Source of the DNA: Welwitschia mirabilis
Lineage: Eukaryota > Gnetophyta > Gnetopsida > Welwitschiales
Direction: 5' to 3'
Assembly: GCA_051453625.1 (NCBI GenBank)
Contig: JBOZIK010000001.1
Location: 155,763,129 to 155,826,764 of the forward strand
Length of the DNA: 63,636 bases
Part shown: positions 1 to 11,200 of the stretch, one piece after another
How positions within the stretch are numbered: the stretch's first letter is position 1
Layout of the letters: each line of letters opens with the position of its first letter
The notes under the pieces: model-generated
Told to the model about the DNA's origin: nothing
Database searches by the model: none
Seen by the model: the letters and a program-made list of their open reading frames with translations, nothing else
Program-made: the position numbers and the translations under genes

Positions 1-520
1 ATCTTGCTACTGCAAAGAGGACACTTTGCTCTGTTAAAGGTATTCTTGATTTTGGTCTATTGTATTCAAGTAATACTTCTTTAAGCTTAATAGGTTATAG
101 TGATGTGGATAGGGCTAGATCCAAAGATGATCGAAAGAGCACAAGTGGTGGATGTTTTTTCTTTGGAAATTATCTCATAGCTTAGTATAGCAAGAAGCAA
201 TCCACCATATCTCTATCCACAACAAAAGATAAATACATAGTTGTTGGAGCTTATTGCACTCAGACACTATGGATAAAAGAAACTTTAAAAGACTATGGAT
301 TAGACATATCTAAAGTTTCTATTCTATGTGATAACTCAAGTGCCATTCAAATCACTCATAACCTAGTTCAACACACTTGCATCAAGCATATTGATCTCTA
401 GTATCATTTTATCAGAGACTTGGTAGAAAAGAAAATTACTACACTTGAATATGTTTGTACTTAAAATTAATTGGCCAATATTTTTACAAAACCTTTATCA
501 TCTGATTGTTTTGCTACACT
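1..520 (+). pseudogene. copia RNase H fragment
   Basis: Frames running from the first base give the end of RT and the RNase H domain (SDVDRA, KSTSGG, CDNSSAI, IKHIDL, ANIFTKPL). Stops interrupt it at about 183, 401 and 462, so it is not functional. In a living element this domain removes the RNA strand during reverse transcription. Confidence 0.8.
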
Positions 521-2064
521 TCATTACTTTCTAGGTATCATATCTGAGAAAGACCTGAAAAACCTAGCCTCAACTGAACATTAGAGTTCAGTTGGTGGAT
601 TCAAAACTTTCAATGTTATATTAAAACGAACCCTGGTCGACCTCCTTGATAAGTTGGGATGAGTATATGTCTTCAATTTTTCCCGTTAAATTTTTTTTCT
701 TCACTTTTGGTCAAGCGAAACTTTTATTTGAGTCAACTGACTTTGTCTCAATTTTTCTTATCAAACTCTTTCTTAAATGGGTCGACCACCCATGCTTATT
801 GGGTCAACGTCATTAAGGTTCTTTGTCTGGTTAAATCATGTTAATCACTCCTTGTCTTTGAGTCAAATTTTCCTCTCACAGGGTTGACCACTTTATTTTA
901 CAGTTGACTGTTGCCTTACTATTTAAATTTTAAAATTTTACATAGGTTGAATGACCTCGTCAATCGGTTGCCTGCATTTAAGGCAGTGCACCACAGATTT
1001 TTAAATCCACCCGTCCTTTTCAAATCCTCATTTATTCTATTCTATATTTTGCATTTTCCTTAACTCTTGTGGCCCACTCTTCTCCTTCCCAGTAGTCTAG
1101 AGAAGGTTCCAGGAAGAGAAGAAAGGAGTCAACTGTCAAACCTCCCAACTACATTTTTACAAGAATGAGCTTAAAGCAAATAGAGTATTTTTCTATTCTA
1201 TGTGATAACTCAAGTGCCATTTAAATCGCCCATAACTTAGTTCAACACACTCGCATCAAGCACATCGATCTCCGGTATTATTTTATCCGAGACTTGATAG
1301 AGAAGAAAATTACCACACTTAAACATGTTTGTACTCAAAATCAATTGGCCAATATTTTTAGAAAACCTTTACTGTCTAATTTTTTTTGCTATACTTCATT
1401 ACTTTTTGGGTATCATATCTGAGAAAGACTTGAAAAACCTACCCTTAGCTAAACATTAGAGTTCAGTTAGTGTATTCAAAACTTTCAATGTTATATCAAA
1501 ATGAACCCTGGTCGACCTCCTCGATAAGTTGAAATGAGTATATGTCTTTCAATTTTTCTTGTTAAATTTTTTCTTCACTTTGGATTGATCAAAAATTTTA
1601 CTCGAGTCTAATGACTTCGTCTCAATTTGGGTCGACCGTCCATCCTTATTAGGTCGACCTCATTAAGATTCTTTTTTTGGTTAAATTAGGTGGACCACTT
1701 CTTGTCTTCGGGTCGACAGACTTTGCCTTAACTTTTATTGTCAAATTTTCCTCTTGCAAGGTTAACCACTTTTATTTTATAGTCGACCGTCACCTTACTA
1801 TTTAAATTTTAAACTTTTACATAAGTCGACCAACCTCGTCGATTGGTCCTTTTCAAACCCTCATTTTTCCTATTCCATATTTGTCATTTTCTTCAGCTCT
1901 TGTGGCCCATACTTCTCCTCTCCCGTGTTTTTTCACTTCTAATTTGCTCTTCAAATGGCTTCCCAATAGTCTAGGGAGGGTTCCAGGAAGAAAAGAAAGG
2001 AGTCAACTGTCAAACCTACCAGCTACATTTTTGCAAAAATGAGCTTAGAGTAAATAGAGTATTT
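318..2064 (+). repeat. 874-bp tandem duplication inside the SIRE-type element
   Basis: Copy 1 runs about 318-1190 and copy 2 about 1191-2064. Matching anchors are TTCTATTCTATGTGATAACT at 318 and 1191, ACCCTGGTCGACCTCCT at 630 and 1505, and TAGTCTAG..GGTTCCAGGAAG at 1093 and 1967. The unit carries the RNase H tail, a spacer and the beginning of the extra ORF. The copies have diverged by scattered substitutions, so the event is old. Confidence 0.85.
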
Positions 2065-2955
2065 CAAAAAACATTTTGAGTCTAGCCCTATTACATTAAA
2101 GAGGACCTGTGAACCTGTGCAGTTCCTTGGTCTAAGAGAAGTCCAAACTCTTCTTAAGAAGGTGAACTGGAGTTACTTCCTTCATGTCTCAGGCACGTGC
2201 TATCCTTTCGTTACTAAGTTATTTTATTCTAATGCCTGCTTTCATGCTGTTCATTCCACCTTCATCACATCTGTCTTTGGCCATCAAATGCACATCACTA
2301 CTGACCTGATAGCTTCCCTCACTGGGTTACCTCGAGGGAACATGGAAGAGTATTGGTCCATGGCCAAATCTTTCAAAGAAAAGGAAGCTGCCACTCAGCA
2401 TGTGTGTGGCACATTCATCACCTGGAAGAAGACTCTCAAAGCTTCTTAACTTCTTCCCAGGTTTCATCTGTTGCATTTAATTCTTTCATACACTTCCCTT
2501 CTTGTTACCAGGCATAGAGATGAACTCTCCAACTATCGAGTTTTCTTACTCTACTCCTTGGATCGGAGATGTGACATCGATGCTCTTGGCATCATGCTCA
2601 AACACATGGCTAACCATCTTTAGCCTCATAAGAGGTGCTCCCTGCCATATCCCTTTCTAACCACTCAGATTTTTCGGCACTTTAACATTCCACATCTTAC
2701 TTAGTAGAAGGTTCAGAAGCCCATGGCACCACTGAATGTGCCACGCTCTCTAAGATGCACATCTTTAAGGAGCATGTTGCTTCTTCTAGGCCTAAGACCA
2801 AGGCCTCTCACACTATAGAGATCCTTCATCTTTTGCGTTGCCTTAGTTCTCACACTTGTCATGCCAAGGCTGCACTCATCGCTAGTGGTACTCTAATAGC
2901 TAACACTTCTCAGAGCGAGGGTGTCCAGTCTTCTGAAGGATTCGATTCTGATTGA
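1955..2955 (+). pseudogene. Extra ORF after copia pol (plant transposon-protein-like domain)
   Basis: The frame opens with an ATG at 1955 (MASQ, then in-frame TAG, then SREGSRKKRKES). A second in-frame stop follows at about 2051, then an open run to 2449. Around 2230-2340 it reads FYSNACFHAV, ITTDLIASLTGLPRG, the shape of the domain often labelled putative plant transposon protein (from memory PF20167). Further pieces follow in another frame (RVFLLYSLDRRCDIDAL, about 2540-2600). I infer the SIRE-type ORF between pol and the LTR, whose function is unknown. It is broken. Confidence 0.6.
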
Positions 2956-3283
2956 TTTTTCCCTTCTCTCTTTCTCTTATTGTACTCCTTGCCCTTGATT
3001 TCATCAAAAAGGAGGGAGAACAAATTGTGTTTTTGTCAAATGTAATTTTGTAAAAGTTAATGTCAAATGTAATCTTTCAGTTGTATCTCAAATTCTAAAC
3101 TTTTACTTAATACAAAATGTGTTTTTATACCAATGAAAATCTCTTTTGAGTAAGCTATTTTTTTACATATGTTTATCCAGTAAAACTCATGTTAATTTAA
3201 CATTGGTTGTCAATTTATTTAATTAAGGGAAAACACACACTTAAAAATATTATTTTTCCTTAATCAATGATAAAGGGGGAGTT

Positions 3284-4545
3284 TGTTGAAAGAACTTATT
3301 ATCATTAATTAATTAATAATTTTTTGTGAAGTTAGTTATTTTGTAGAGATTTTCCAGCACTGAGCGACCTCTAAAGATATCTAAGCGATCTACCTGTTAT
3401 TTGAATATACACTAAAGTAACATACAGGCGATCGGAAGTAAAGGACCAGGCGGCCAGATTGTCAGTAAGGTTAAACTACTTTAGGCCAAGATGACCATGG
3501 TTTCACATTGATGCAACCAAACCGCTAACCAGATGAAGTCTGGTTCTAGCATGGGCAACCGTGTATCTTATGTGGGGCGACCAACTATTGAACCTTTTAC
3601 AGATAGAGATAATCTAGTCAAAGGCGACCGAATTGCATTCGGCAAGTTTCAACCGACTAACAGTGAGGGTGACTGAAGACATAAGGAAGGGGGATCGCTT
3701 ATTTCCTGGATAAGAAACGACCACAAGGGGTCGACTGACATTTCAAGTTAGGGTGACCTCAATAAGGTCAACCCCCTATATATTGAAGGACGACCGAATG
3801 TTCTAAAGTAGCAAACTGAATCTAGTAAGGGCAACCTAATATTTAGGTAAGGGTGACCTAATCAACAGACTGTCAAATTTGAATCAAGCAAGGGCAACCT
3901 AACAAACTGGTAAGGGCAACTAAATACTAAGGTGACCGAGATTCTGATGAAGTTAACCCAATATGTTCTAAATATAACCATTATACTTTTGCAGTTTACC
4001 AGAAAAAGGTGGAACCAATTCCAATGGTTCGCTTTTACTCTTTAAACGACTATTTTTTTGCTACTCTATTTAAGTACCTTCATGTCAATAGTGAAGGTTA
4101 CTGCTTTTGATAATAGAGACAATACATCTATCATTGTTACAAGTTCTATATGCATTGTACTTGAAAGATTGTGAGATCAAATTTCTCTTGGATTTTCTCT
4201 CTTCTTCATATCTAGCTTATCAGAGCTTACTTTGCATTTTGTACCTATGGATCATAACTGTGCATTTATGCACCTTGCTTAAATCCATTCCTTCATGGTT
4301 GTGGATTACCCCTAAAATCCTTTGGTAATTGTATAGGTTTTTAGTAAGCTTGAAAACCAACCTTTGAGGTTAATCTATGCCAGCTAAAGACGTGTTGTCT
4401 AAGAGCTGAAGGGTGGTGACTATCCACCATTAAAAACATTCGTGATTTTTTGGTGGGGTGTTTGCTTTTTATTTGCAGGTCTTCAAGGTGGACGAATATT
4501 ATATTACGACCTCTTCATCCCCCTCTAGGATCGATCCGTACTTCA
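3284..4545 (+). repeat. Probable 3' LTR of the SIRE-type element
   Basis: It starts TGTTGAAAG directly after the purine tract and probably ends GTACTTCA near 4545. The U3 part (about 3350-3990) is packed with short GGYGACC-like words such as GGGCGACC, GGCGACCG, GGTGACCT and GGGCAACC, about 20 in 640 bp. The partner 5' LTR is outside the window, so the borders cannot be confirmed. Confidence 0.55.
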
Positions 4546-6300
4546 ATGTGAAAGATAGAATTTCAAAACCCACACAGACTTACATATATCCCACAAACTA
4601 CGAAGAAATCTTACAATGGATGTGTTTGATGTAGGATGTTGCATTGCAATATGAAGGCATACACTAGATAGAAGAAAAGAGACATTGTAGTGTAGACTAA
4701 GAGATTGAACGAATAATCTTAAAAAAGGTAGGAATAAAGAAATTAGATTTTTTGCCTTGTACTAGGTCATTTTGCTTGTACTAGTTTAAGAGTATTTACA
4801 GGATCTTGCATAAATTAGTTTTGGATTTTATTATCTTCAATATGTAGAGAATGTTTTAATAAATGTTGATTTCAAAGTTCTTGTAGACAAGGTTGAATTA
4901 TTATTGTATCTTTAGTATCTAAAAGTTTAATTAAATAGAAAAGAAGTGTACTTATCAATAAAGTGTCATCCAAATAATTGGGCTTTGTTCCATAGTGATT
5001 TTTGTGAGTACCATAAACTAAAACAAACAACTGGAAATTTCAACATTTTTTTTAGTAGTTTCATAGGTGCACAAGCTTTTGTTTGTCATATGAGATCACA
5101 CAACCATGTTCTACCCTTGATGAAGGCAAAATGTCATACTGTGCATTTTTCATAATAAAGTAAATATTGATTTTCCATGGTAACACTACTTGGTAGTGAT
5201 TGTTTGAAGGTAGGGCTTTCAAAATGGAGAAATCGATTGTCAAAATGGAAAACTTAAAATAATACTACTTGATCCTTTTTATAAAGGAATCAATACCTTT
5301 AAATTAATTTAGGATATGCTAACAAAGCCCTCATAAAAAAGCCTTCATAATTGTTATAGGACATTTTTAACTCTTTTTGCCTTTCTTTCATAACTTTAAT
5401 TCTTACCTTTTTTTCATAACTTTAATTCTTACTTTCTCTTTAGCTTGATTTAGTTTATATGTTTCTTAATCACTTCGAATAACTTAATTTGCAACATTTT
5501 TAATAGCTTTTCAATGGAAACTCCCATCATTCTTTGTATAAACCCCTTTGTCTTCTAGGTAATGTTTTTCTCATGGTTTCCATTCGGAATGTAATATTTA
5601 CTGTAAACTTCTATGTTGTTAGCTAAGAAGGCATCACTTTTACTTTGTCATAGGGTTGTGGAAGGTTAAAAGGACTTTGCTTCCATTAAAAAAATATTAA
5701 TTAATGTAAAACATATTCAAAGATCCTTGTGAATAGTGTAGTCGAACCATTGACACTCATAATTGCAAGGATGCATGCGCTAAAGCAAAATATGACGTGT
5801 CTTCAAACTATTTTATTTATAGTAAAGAAATAGCTTTCTGCAAAGAAATCAAAAAATTCATCAAACATTCAAAAGGCTATCGAAAAAAGAAGAATCTTAA
5901 AACGAAAAAACAAGGAGTAAAATGGCAGACTGTCGCTATCCAATTAGAACGTTCATTAAGGGATTAATTAATAAGAAAAAAATCCGTGGTTGGTAATCGG
6001 TGGCCAATGATGCATGCATGCATGTACATGCCTGGCATCATGAGTGATGATGATGGGGGTCATGCCTTGTCTAAACCAAGCAGTGAATTAAAACTAAATG
6101 AGGCGAATTAAGGAATGATTAATGCGAGGTGAGTGACTGGTTAGTGGTTGCTGTAAGAGTTTTCTGAAAAGTTCAAATATAGCGAATATTTCTTTCAAGT
6201 CCGCTATGGATCCAAGAGGTTTTAGCTGCTCCTTGAACTCGCAGGAAACGGCAACAGCGACGAGGAAGACGCACATCAATTCTTTCAGTTAAACCTGCTC
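4546..6300. other. Intergenic DNA upstream of SEUSS
   Basis: AT-rich, with no supported gene. It holds poly-A/T runs and short direct repeats (for example CATAACTTTAATTCTTAC twice, near 5390 and 5418). The proximal part near 6000 is the likely distal promoter of the SEUSS gene. Confidence 0.5.
6004..6024 (+). promoter_or_regulatory. CCAAT box and tandem RY (CATGCATG) motif
   Basis: CCAAT occurs at 6004-6008 and CATGCATGCATG at 6013-6024, about 1.1 kb upstream of the SEUSS start codon. The CATGCATG RY motif is the known target of B3 factors such as ABI3/FUS3/LEC2; use here is only inferred from the sequence. Confidence 0.35.
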
Positions 6301-7158
6301 CAAGTTGAGCTATGTTGCGAAACTTTTTTCCTCCTTATGTTAGCTGATTCTGTAAAAGGGAAGTAGTTAAGATTGATTGGTGTGAAACAATGGATGCGTT
6401 TGTCTCCGGAAACATGAAAAGTTTGAGCTCTTTCAAAGAGTTTCAATAGCTAGGGTTTTCGTTCTTTGATTCTGTGCTTTGTGCCTTAGCCAATGGCGGA
6501 TAGTCCGTCTGGAGGTGCTTTAATACTCTTAAATGCCTTTTTTTTTGGTTTGAATCACTGGATGATCTTGTACTTTGATCGTTTTCTAATCGCCGGGGGT
6601 GGATTTTAGGGTTTTCATGAGATTTCAAAGGAAGTACGGAGGCAGAGATGGTTTCCCAGTCTTGCTGCATGTGTAAGGCGCCCGCATCCTGGAATTTTCC
6701 TCATTGGAGTCAAATTTTCAGTTGATCTCTTTCCAATCCGAAAATGAGCGCGATTCGGCCCCTTTTGGCAAATTACGGCCAAAGACGGTCGTCTTATAAC
6801 GAAAACAAACTGAACTCCCTTGCTTCTTGGGGATCCTGAAGCAGCCGGCGCAGACAACCAAGGACTTTGCTCATTTTGAGGGTTATTTCTAAAGGTTTTA
6901 CGTTTTTCATAACCATCGCTCGTTCAACAGTACGTATTTCTGTCTCCATAATTTTTCACTGACATTACCTTTCTATTTTGTGCCGGTTTATGCAATTTAG
7001 TTGCGATATCGTTTTCTTATCAACAACAGATCAGGTATCAGGACCTGCAACGAACAATCCTGTCATGGCATCGCACTGGCCTTATTGAAAAGACTCGCAA
7101 TCCCGTAGCAAGTCCAAGCTGAAGTCATTAGAAGTGGAGTTTGAGAGAAGGAAATAGA
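6300..7158 (+). promoter_or_regulatory. SEUSS promoter/5' leader, probably with a leader intron
   Basis: GC content rises here compared with the AT-rich DNA upstream, as expected for a transcribed leader. A candidate leader-intron acceptor is CAACAACAG|ATCAGG at 7029. Possible donors lie near 6893 (CTAAAG|GTTTTA). The transcription start is not determinable by eye. Confidence 0.45.
7065..7088 (+). promoter_or_regulatory. Upstream ORF of 7 codons in the SEUSS leader
   Basis: ATGGCATCGCACTGGCC... ends with TGA at 7086-7088 and encodes MASHWPY. It is 70 nt upstream of the main ATG, lies downstream of the candidate leader acceptor, and no other ATG lies between. It could lower translation, an inference from position alone. 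Confidence 0.5.
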
Positions 7159-7992
7159 ATGTTGCCTTCTGGGTCCACCACTCCTATGGGTGGAAGCCAG
7201 AATGTTTCTCCACCTGCTGTGCTTCGTACAAATTCAGGTCTCTTAGGAGGGCAAGGCGGTGTCACTGCTAGTCAACAGCACGGCTTTCCGTCTCTTGTGA
7301 GCTCTAGGCCTCAGTATAATATTCTCGGAAACCTGACTACTGTGCCTTCTCTTCCTGTTGGTGGTGGGAATTCAAGCATTGGAATGATTCAAGCTTTCAA
7401 CAGCATCGGCAATGTAGGTTCTCAATCAAATGCATCTCCTATATCCGGATTGCCTCCCAATCTCCAACGAAGTATAGCTGATTCTTTACCGCTTTCTAGT
7501 AATGTAAATCTGATTGGATCATCTAGTGGTATAAATAGCCCTCTATCTAGGCAAAGTGGAACTGCTTCTGCTCTCTCTCCACATGGGCAGCCTCCGATGC
7601 AGCACATCTCAAATTCTTCTTCCCAAATTTCTCAAGATCAACATCAGACTCCACAGCCGGAACAACAAAAGTTTCAGCAGGTACAACAAAGTCAGCTGCA
7701 ACAGGGGCAAGACATTGTCTCCAATCTCCAATTACCAGGGCACAACATGCTCGGAGCTAGAAATTTGCAACAATTTCAAGGCCAGCATGTTATGCTAGGA
7801 GGAAACCAACAGCAGTTACAGTCTTACAGAAATTTAACCGGTGACCAAACAGGGCAGCAACAGCTGCAACTGCGAAATTTGGCTCCCATGAAGATTGATC
7901 CGCAACAGTTGCAATCTCTTAGGGGTTTTGCTTCAGTGAAGATGGAACCACAACAACACGGAGATCAACCATTGCTTTTACAACAACAACAA

Positions 7993-8023
<31 letters not shown>

Positions 8024-8280
8024 TCTTGCAATTCTCACGACAGCCTTCACAACAAATTCAGATTCAAGGGGGCCCAATGAATCACTTGCAGCAACAGCGT
8101 TTGCTTCAGCAGCACCAGCAGCTTTTTCATGCTTTTCCGCACTCTAGACCTCAGTTGCAGCAGCAAGCCTTACAACAAAATATGCAAGTTAATGCACCTC
8201 TAAAGTCCACTGCCTATGAGACTGGAATGTGTGCTCGGCGACTTATGCAATATATGTTTCATCAGCAGCATCGGCCAAAG
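7159..8280 (+). CDS. SEU: SEUSS exon 1 (residues 1-374)
   Basis: The ATG at 7159 opens MLPSGSTTPMGG, followed by the SEU-specific GLLGGQGG and FPSLVSSR blocks. The middle is rich in Gln, with a run of 14 Gln codons at 7981-8022 (five CAA, then nine CAG) that is a likely length polymorphism. The exon ends with the start of the LDB core (TGMCARRLMQYM, QQHRP) at CCAAAG|GTATTT. Reading on past 8280 reaches a stop within about 55 bp, which supports the donor. Confidence 0.95.
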
Positions 8281-11200
8281 GTATTTATGGACTGGATATC
8301 TTGTTATATCATTCGAAGTTTGAGGAGAATCTAGTTTGCTTGACTTCTGTAAGTCAAATATGGGGTAGGGTTGAGTAGGTTGCAAAAATATTGGTTGACA
8401 AAAGTAGCCTCTTTTTTAGTTTAGATTTATTTGTTCATCTTAGCATGCATGATTTAAGCAACACCTGGACGATCAAACTAAATTTTAGGAGAAAGGTGGT
8501 AGAAGAGGTGGGGTCCTAAATTTCTCTGTTGTCTGCGTGATGATTTACATGCCTTTGAATATTTCTTCCTTCGTATGATGTACTCCGGTATTTTCAGGAC
8601 AATAATATTGAATTTTGGAGAAAGTTCGTAGCCGAATATTTTGCTTCCCATGCAAAGAAACGATTGTGTGTTTCGTTGTATGGAAGTGGACGGCAGACAA
8701 CAACCGGCGTCTTCCCGCAGGTTTTTCTTCATGAGCTGATCAACGTGCCTCTAGAATTATTGATTTGACTTTGAAGAATTTAGAAATTCTCTGCGGCTTG
8801 CTTAAATGATATTCAAGAGGAAGAAGTTGTGCCTGCTAAAATGTTGTTTTATTGACAGGATGTGTGGCATTGTGAAATCTGTGGGGCGAAACCTGGCAGA
8901 GGCTTTGGTATGAATCTGCCTTCTTGAATTTGCAGACATGTCTTGTGTACAGGAAGTTAAATTTTAATTAATAAAATTAAATATCTTCATAGTCATACCT
9001 TCGATTTTCATAAAGCCAAATACATATTTATTTTGTTATTCTGGGATGCTATCGCTGTACATGGAGATGATATTTTAATATATTGTATTCCAGAGACGAC
9101 AGTGGAAGTTTTACCCAGACTTTGCAAAATCAAGTATGACAGTGGAACATTGGAAGAACTTCTTTATGTAGACATGCCTAAGGAATATCCAACTTCATCT
9201 GGTCAGATTGTGTTAGAGTATGGGAAAGCAATTCAGGAAAGTGTATTTGAGCAGCTCCGTGTTGTGCGGGATGGTCAACTTAGGATTGTTTTTTCTTCTG
9301 ATTTAAAGGTTTGGTTTGGAAAAAGGGTGTCATTTATTTTCAAAATCCTACAATGTTGAAGTTAATAGTGGAACATTGAGGTTCGTAAATTACTTGTGAC
9401 CATCTTTGGCATTTGATATGGTTGTCAGATTTGTTCATGGGAATTTTGTGCAAGAAGTCACGAGGAACTCATTCCCAGAAGAGTGTTAGTGCCATTGGTA
9501 TGACGATATACTATCATTTGTTAAAACTCAAATCCAACTATGACATGACATCTTATTGTTGCATCTTTTGAATAGTTAACAATTGCATGGAGTGTTGCAC
9601 TTTTTTTTCCTTGCAGGTACAGCATTTAGGTTCAACCGCCCAGAAATATCAATCCTCTATCCAAAATGGCAGTACTGAACTTACATCTCAAGAGCTGCAT
9701 TCTATAAGTAACAAGTAAGTTGCTTAATTGATTGCTCATTTCTTAAACTTGTAAACTTATATCTTTATTCCTTTTTAGCTTATTTGAAATTTGCATTAAA
9801 TACTCTAGGTATGACATTTTTGAAAATTTTTAATCCACATTCAAATTTAGGTGTATCAGGAGTGCTGCATCTCCAAACGGGGATCTAATCCAGTCAGATG
9901 TAGAACAGGAAACTAAACATAACCATAACCAAAGGAGAATGTTACTGGAGTTCCATATTCAGTCATTGTCCCTGTGAATCATCAAGTATTCGTGATAATC
10001 AGACAACAAATGCAATTGATATTCTGAGCAGTTTAGAATTCTATCTTAGATGGTTTGAGACTTTGTGATATGGCATTCTGTAGTGTGTGTTATCCGTGTA
10101 GTGATCTAGAAATAGCAATATGAACCTTCAGAAACTCTTCATAGAAATATGAAATTTATTTTGCCACAAAGGGATTAGAAGTAGATTGAAACATAGCACA
10201 ATTTCACACTCTAATAATGATGATTGAGCAAGTTAGAATTGTAATTTATGTTTATGTATGTTGCCTTCCATTTACATTGTAGGCAATATTGGTTTGTTGG
10301 TTATATCAGTTAAACTGCAAAATGTCTGGTGTGAATTATTTATTATTCTCTTTGTAGAAGAGAACTGCAAAATTATTTTATTTTTATTAGTTTTGAGTCA
10401 TCTGAAAACTGTTGTGACTGTTCTTTTGCTTTTCTAATTTATTTTGCCTCTTATTTATGAAAGTTTTTAAAATGGTAATATTGTATGTTTTACATTTTTT
10501 TTCCTTTGCATTCGATTGATTTATTTTTGGACCCAACCTTTGACTGCTGTTCTATTTCTGCACCTGTTGTTGTTGTTGTTCGTATTGATTGTTGAAACCC
10601 TGTAATGTGGTTGATTTTTGTAGGTTTGTTACCACAGCCCGTCAGCTAGCCAAGGCCCTCGAGGTTCCATTGGTTAATGATCTTGGCTATACAAAACGAT
10701 ATGTCAGATGTCTGCAGGTTGTCCTTTTCCTTTGATTATATTTAAATTTTGCTCAAATGATTTTTCTATTAGTTTTTATTACACTGAAACCCTAAAAGCT
10801 GTTTTTCGGTTGTTTGTTAAAATATTATCATTTCCAAACTACCGAATTTCCCTAATCAATTCATTTTGTTTTCAGATATCAGAGGTCGTTAACAGCATGA
10901 AGGATCTCATTGATTTTAGTCGACAAAACAAAATAGGCCCTATTGGTATGCTTGCTCTTCTAATTTCCTCAGAGTGAATTCATGCTGTTGTGTTTTTCTA
11001 GAATTTATGCTCTATTTTAGTTTTTGTATGCTTGCTTCCTTGTTATAAACAATCATCTAATAAGAGAATGTTGTTTTGTTTTGTTAACTGCTGAAAACCA
11101 TATGATTTCTATCACAAACTCTCCTCTTCTTGGACACTTCTTCCTAACTCAAACCAGAGTTTATTGCACTTTTTAAGTGGAATTATCAGAAGTTTTTGGT

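Larger units (their letters stand above)
1..4545 (+). mobile_element. Degenerate Ty1/copia (SIRE-type) element, 3' part with LTR
   Basis: The window opens inside copia pol. Residues of the RT/RNase H junction and RNase H are readable (GYSDVDRARSKDDRKSTSGG, ISLSTTKDKYIV, ILCDNSSAIQI), with in-frame stops. After pol come a duplicated spacer, an extra ORF, a polypurine tract (AAAGGGGGAG near 3272) and a probable LTR from TGTTGAAAG at 3284 to about 4545 (ending TTCA). An extra ORF between pol and the 3' LTR, with this polypurine tract, is typical of the SIRE/Maximus lineage. The 5' end is outside the window and the LTR 3' border is a guess. Confidence 0.75.

Noticed and set aside
3350-3990. CRISPR-like array
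   Set aside because: The repeated words are only 7-8 bp, degenerate and irregularly spaced, and this is plant nuclear DNA.
7422-7607. Antisense open frame inside SEUSS exon 1
   Set aside because: Shadow of the real coding strand.
7556-7798. Second plus-strand frame inside SEUSS exon 1
   Set aside because: Alternative frame of Gln/Ser-rich codons; exon splicing supports the other frame.
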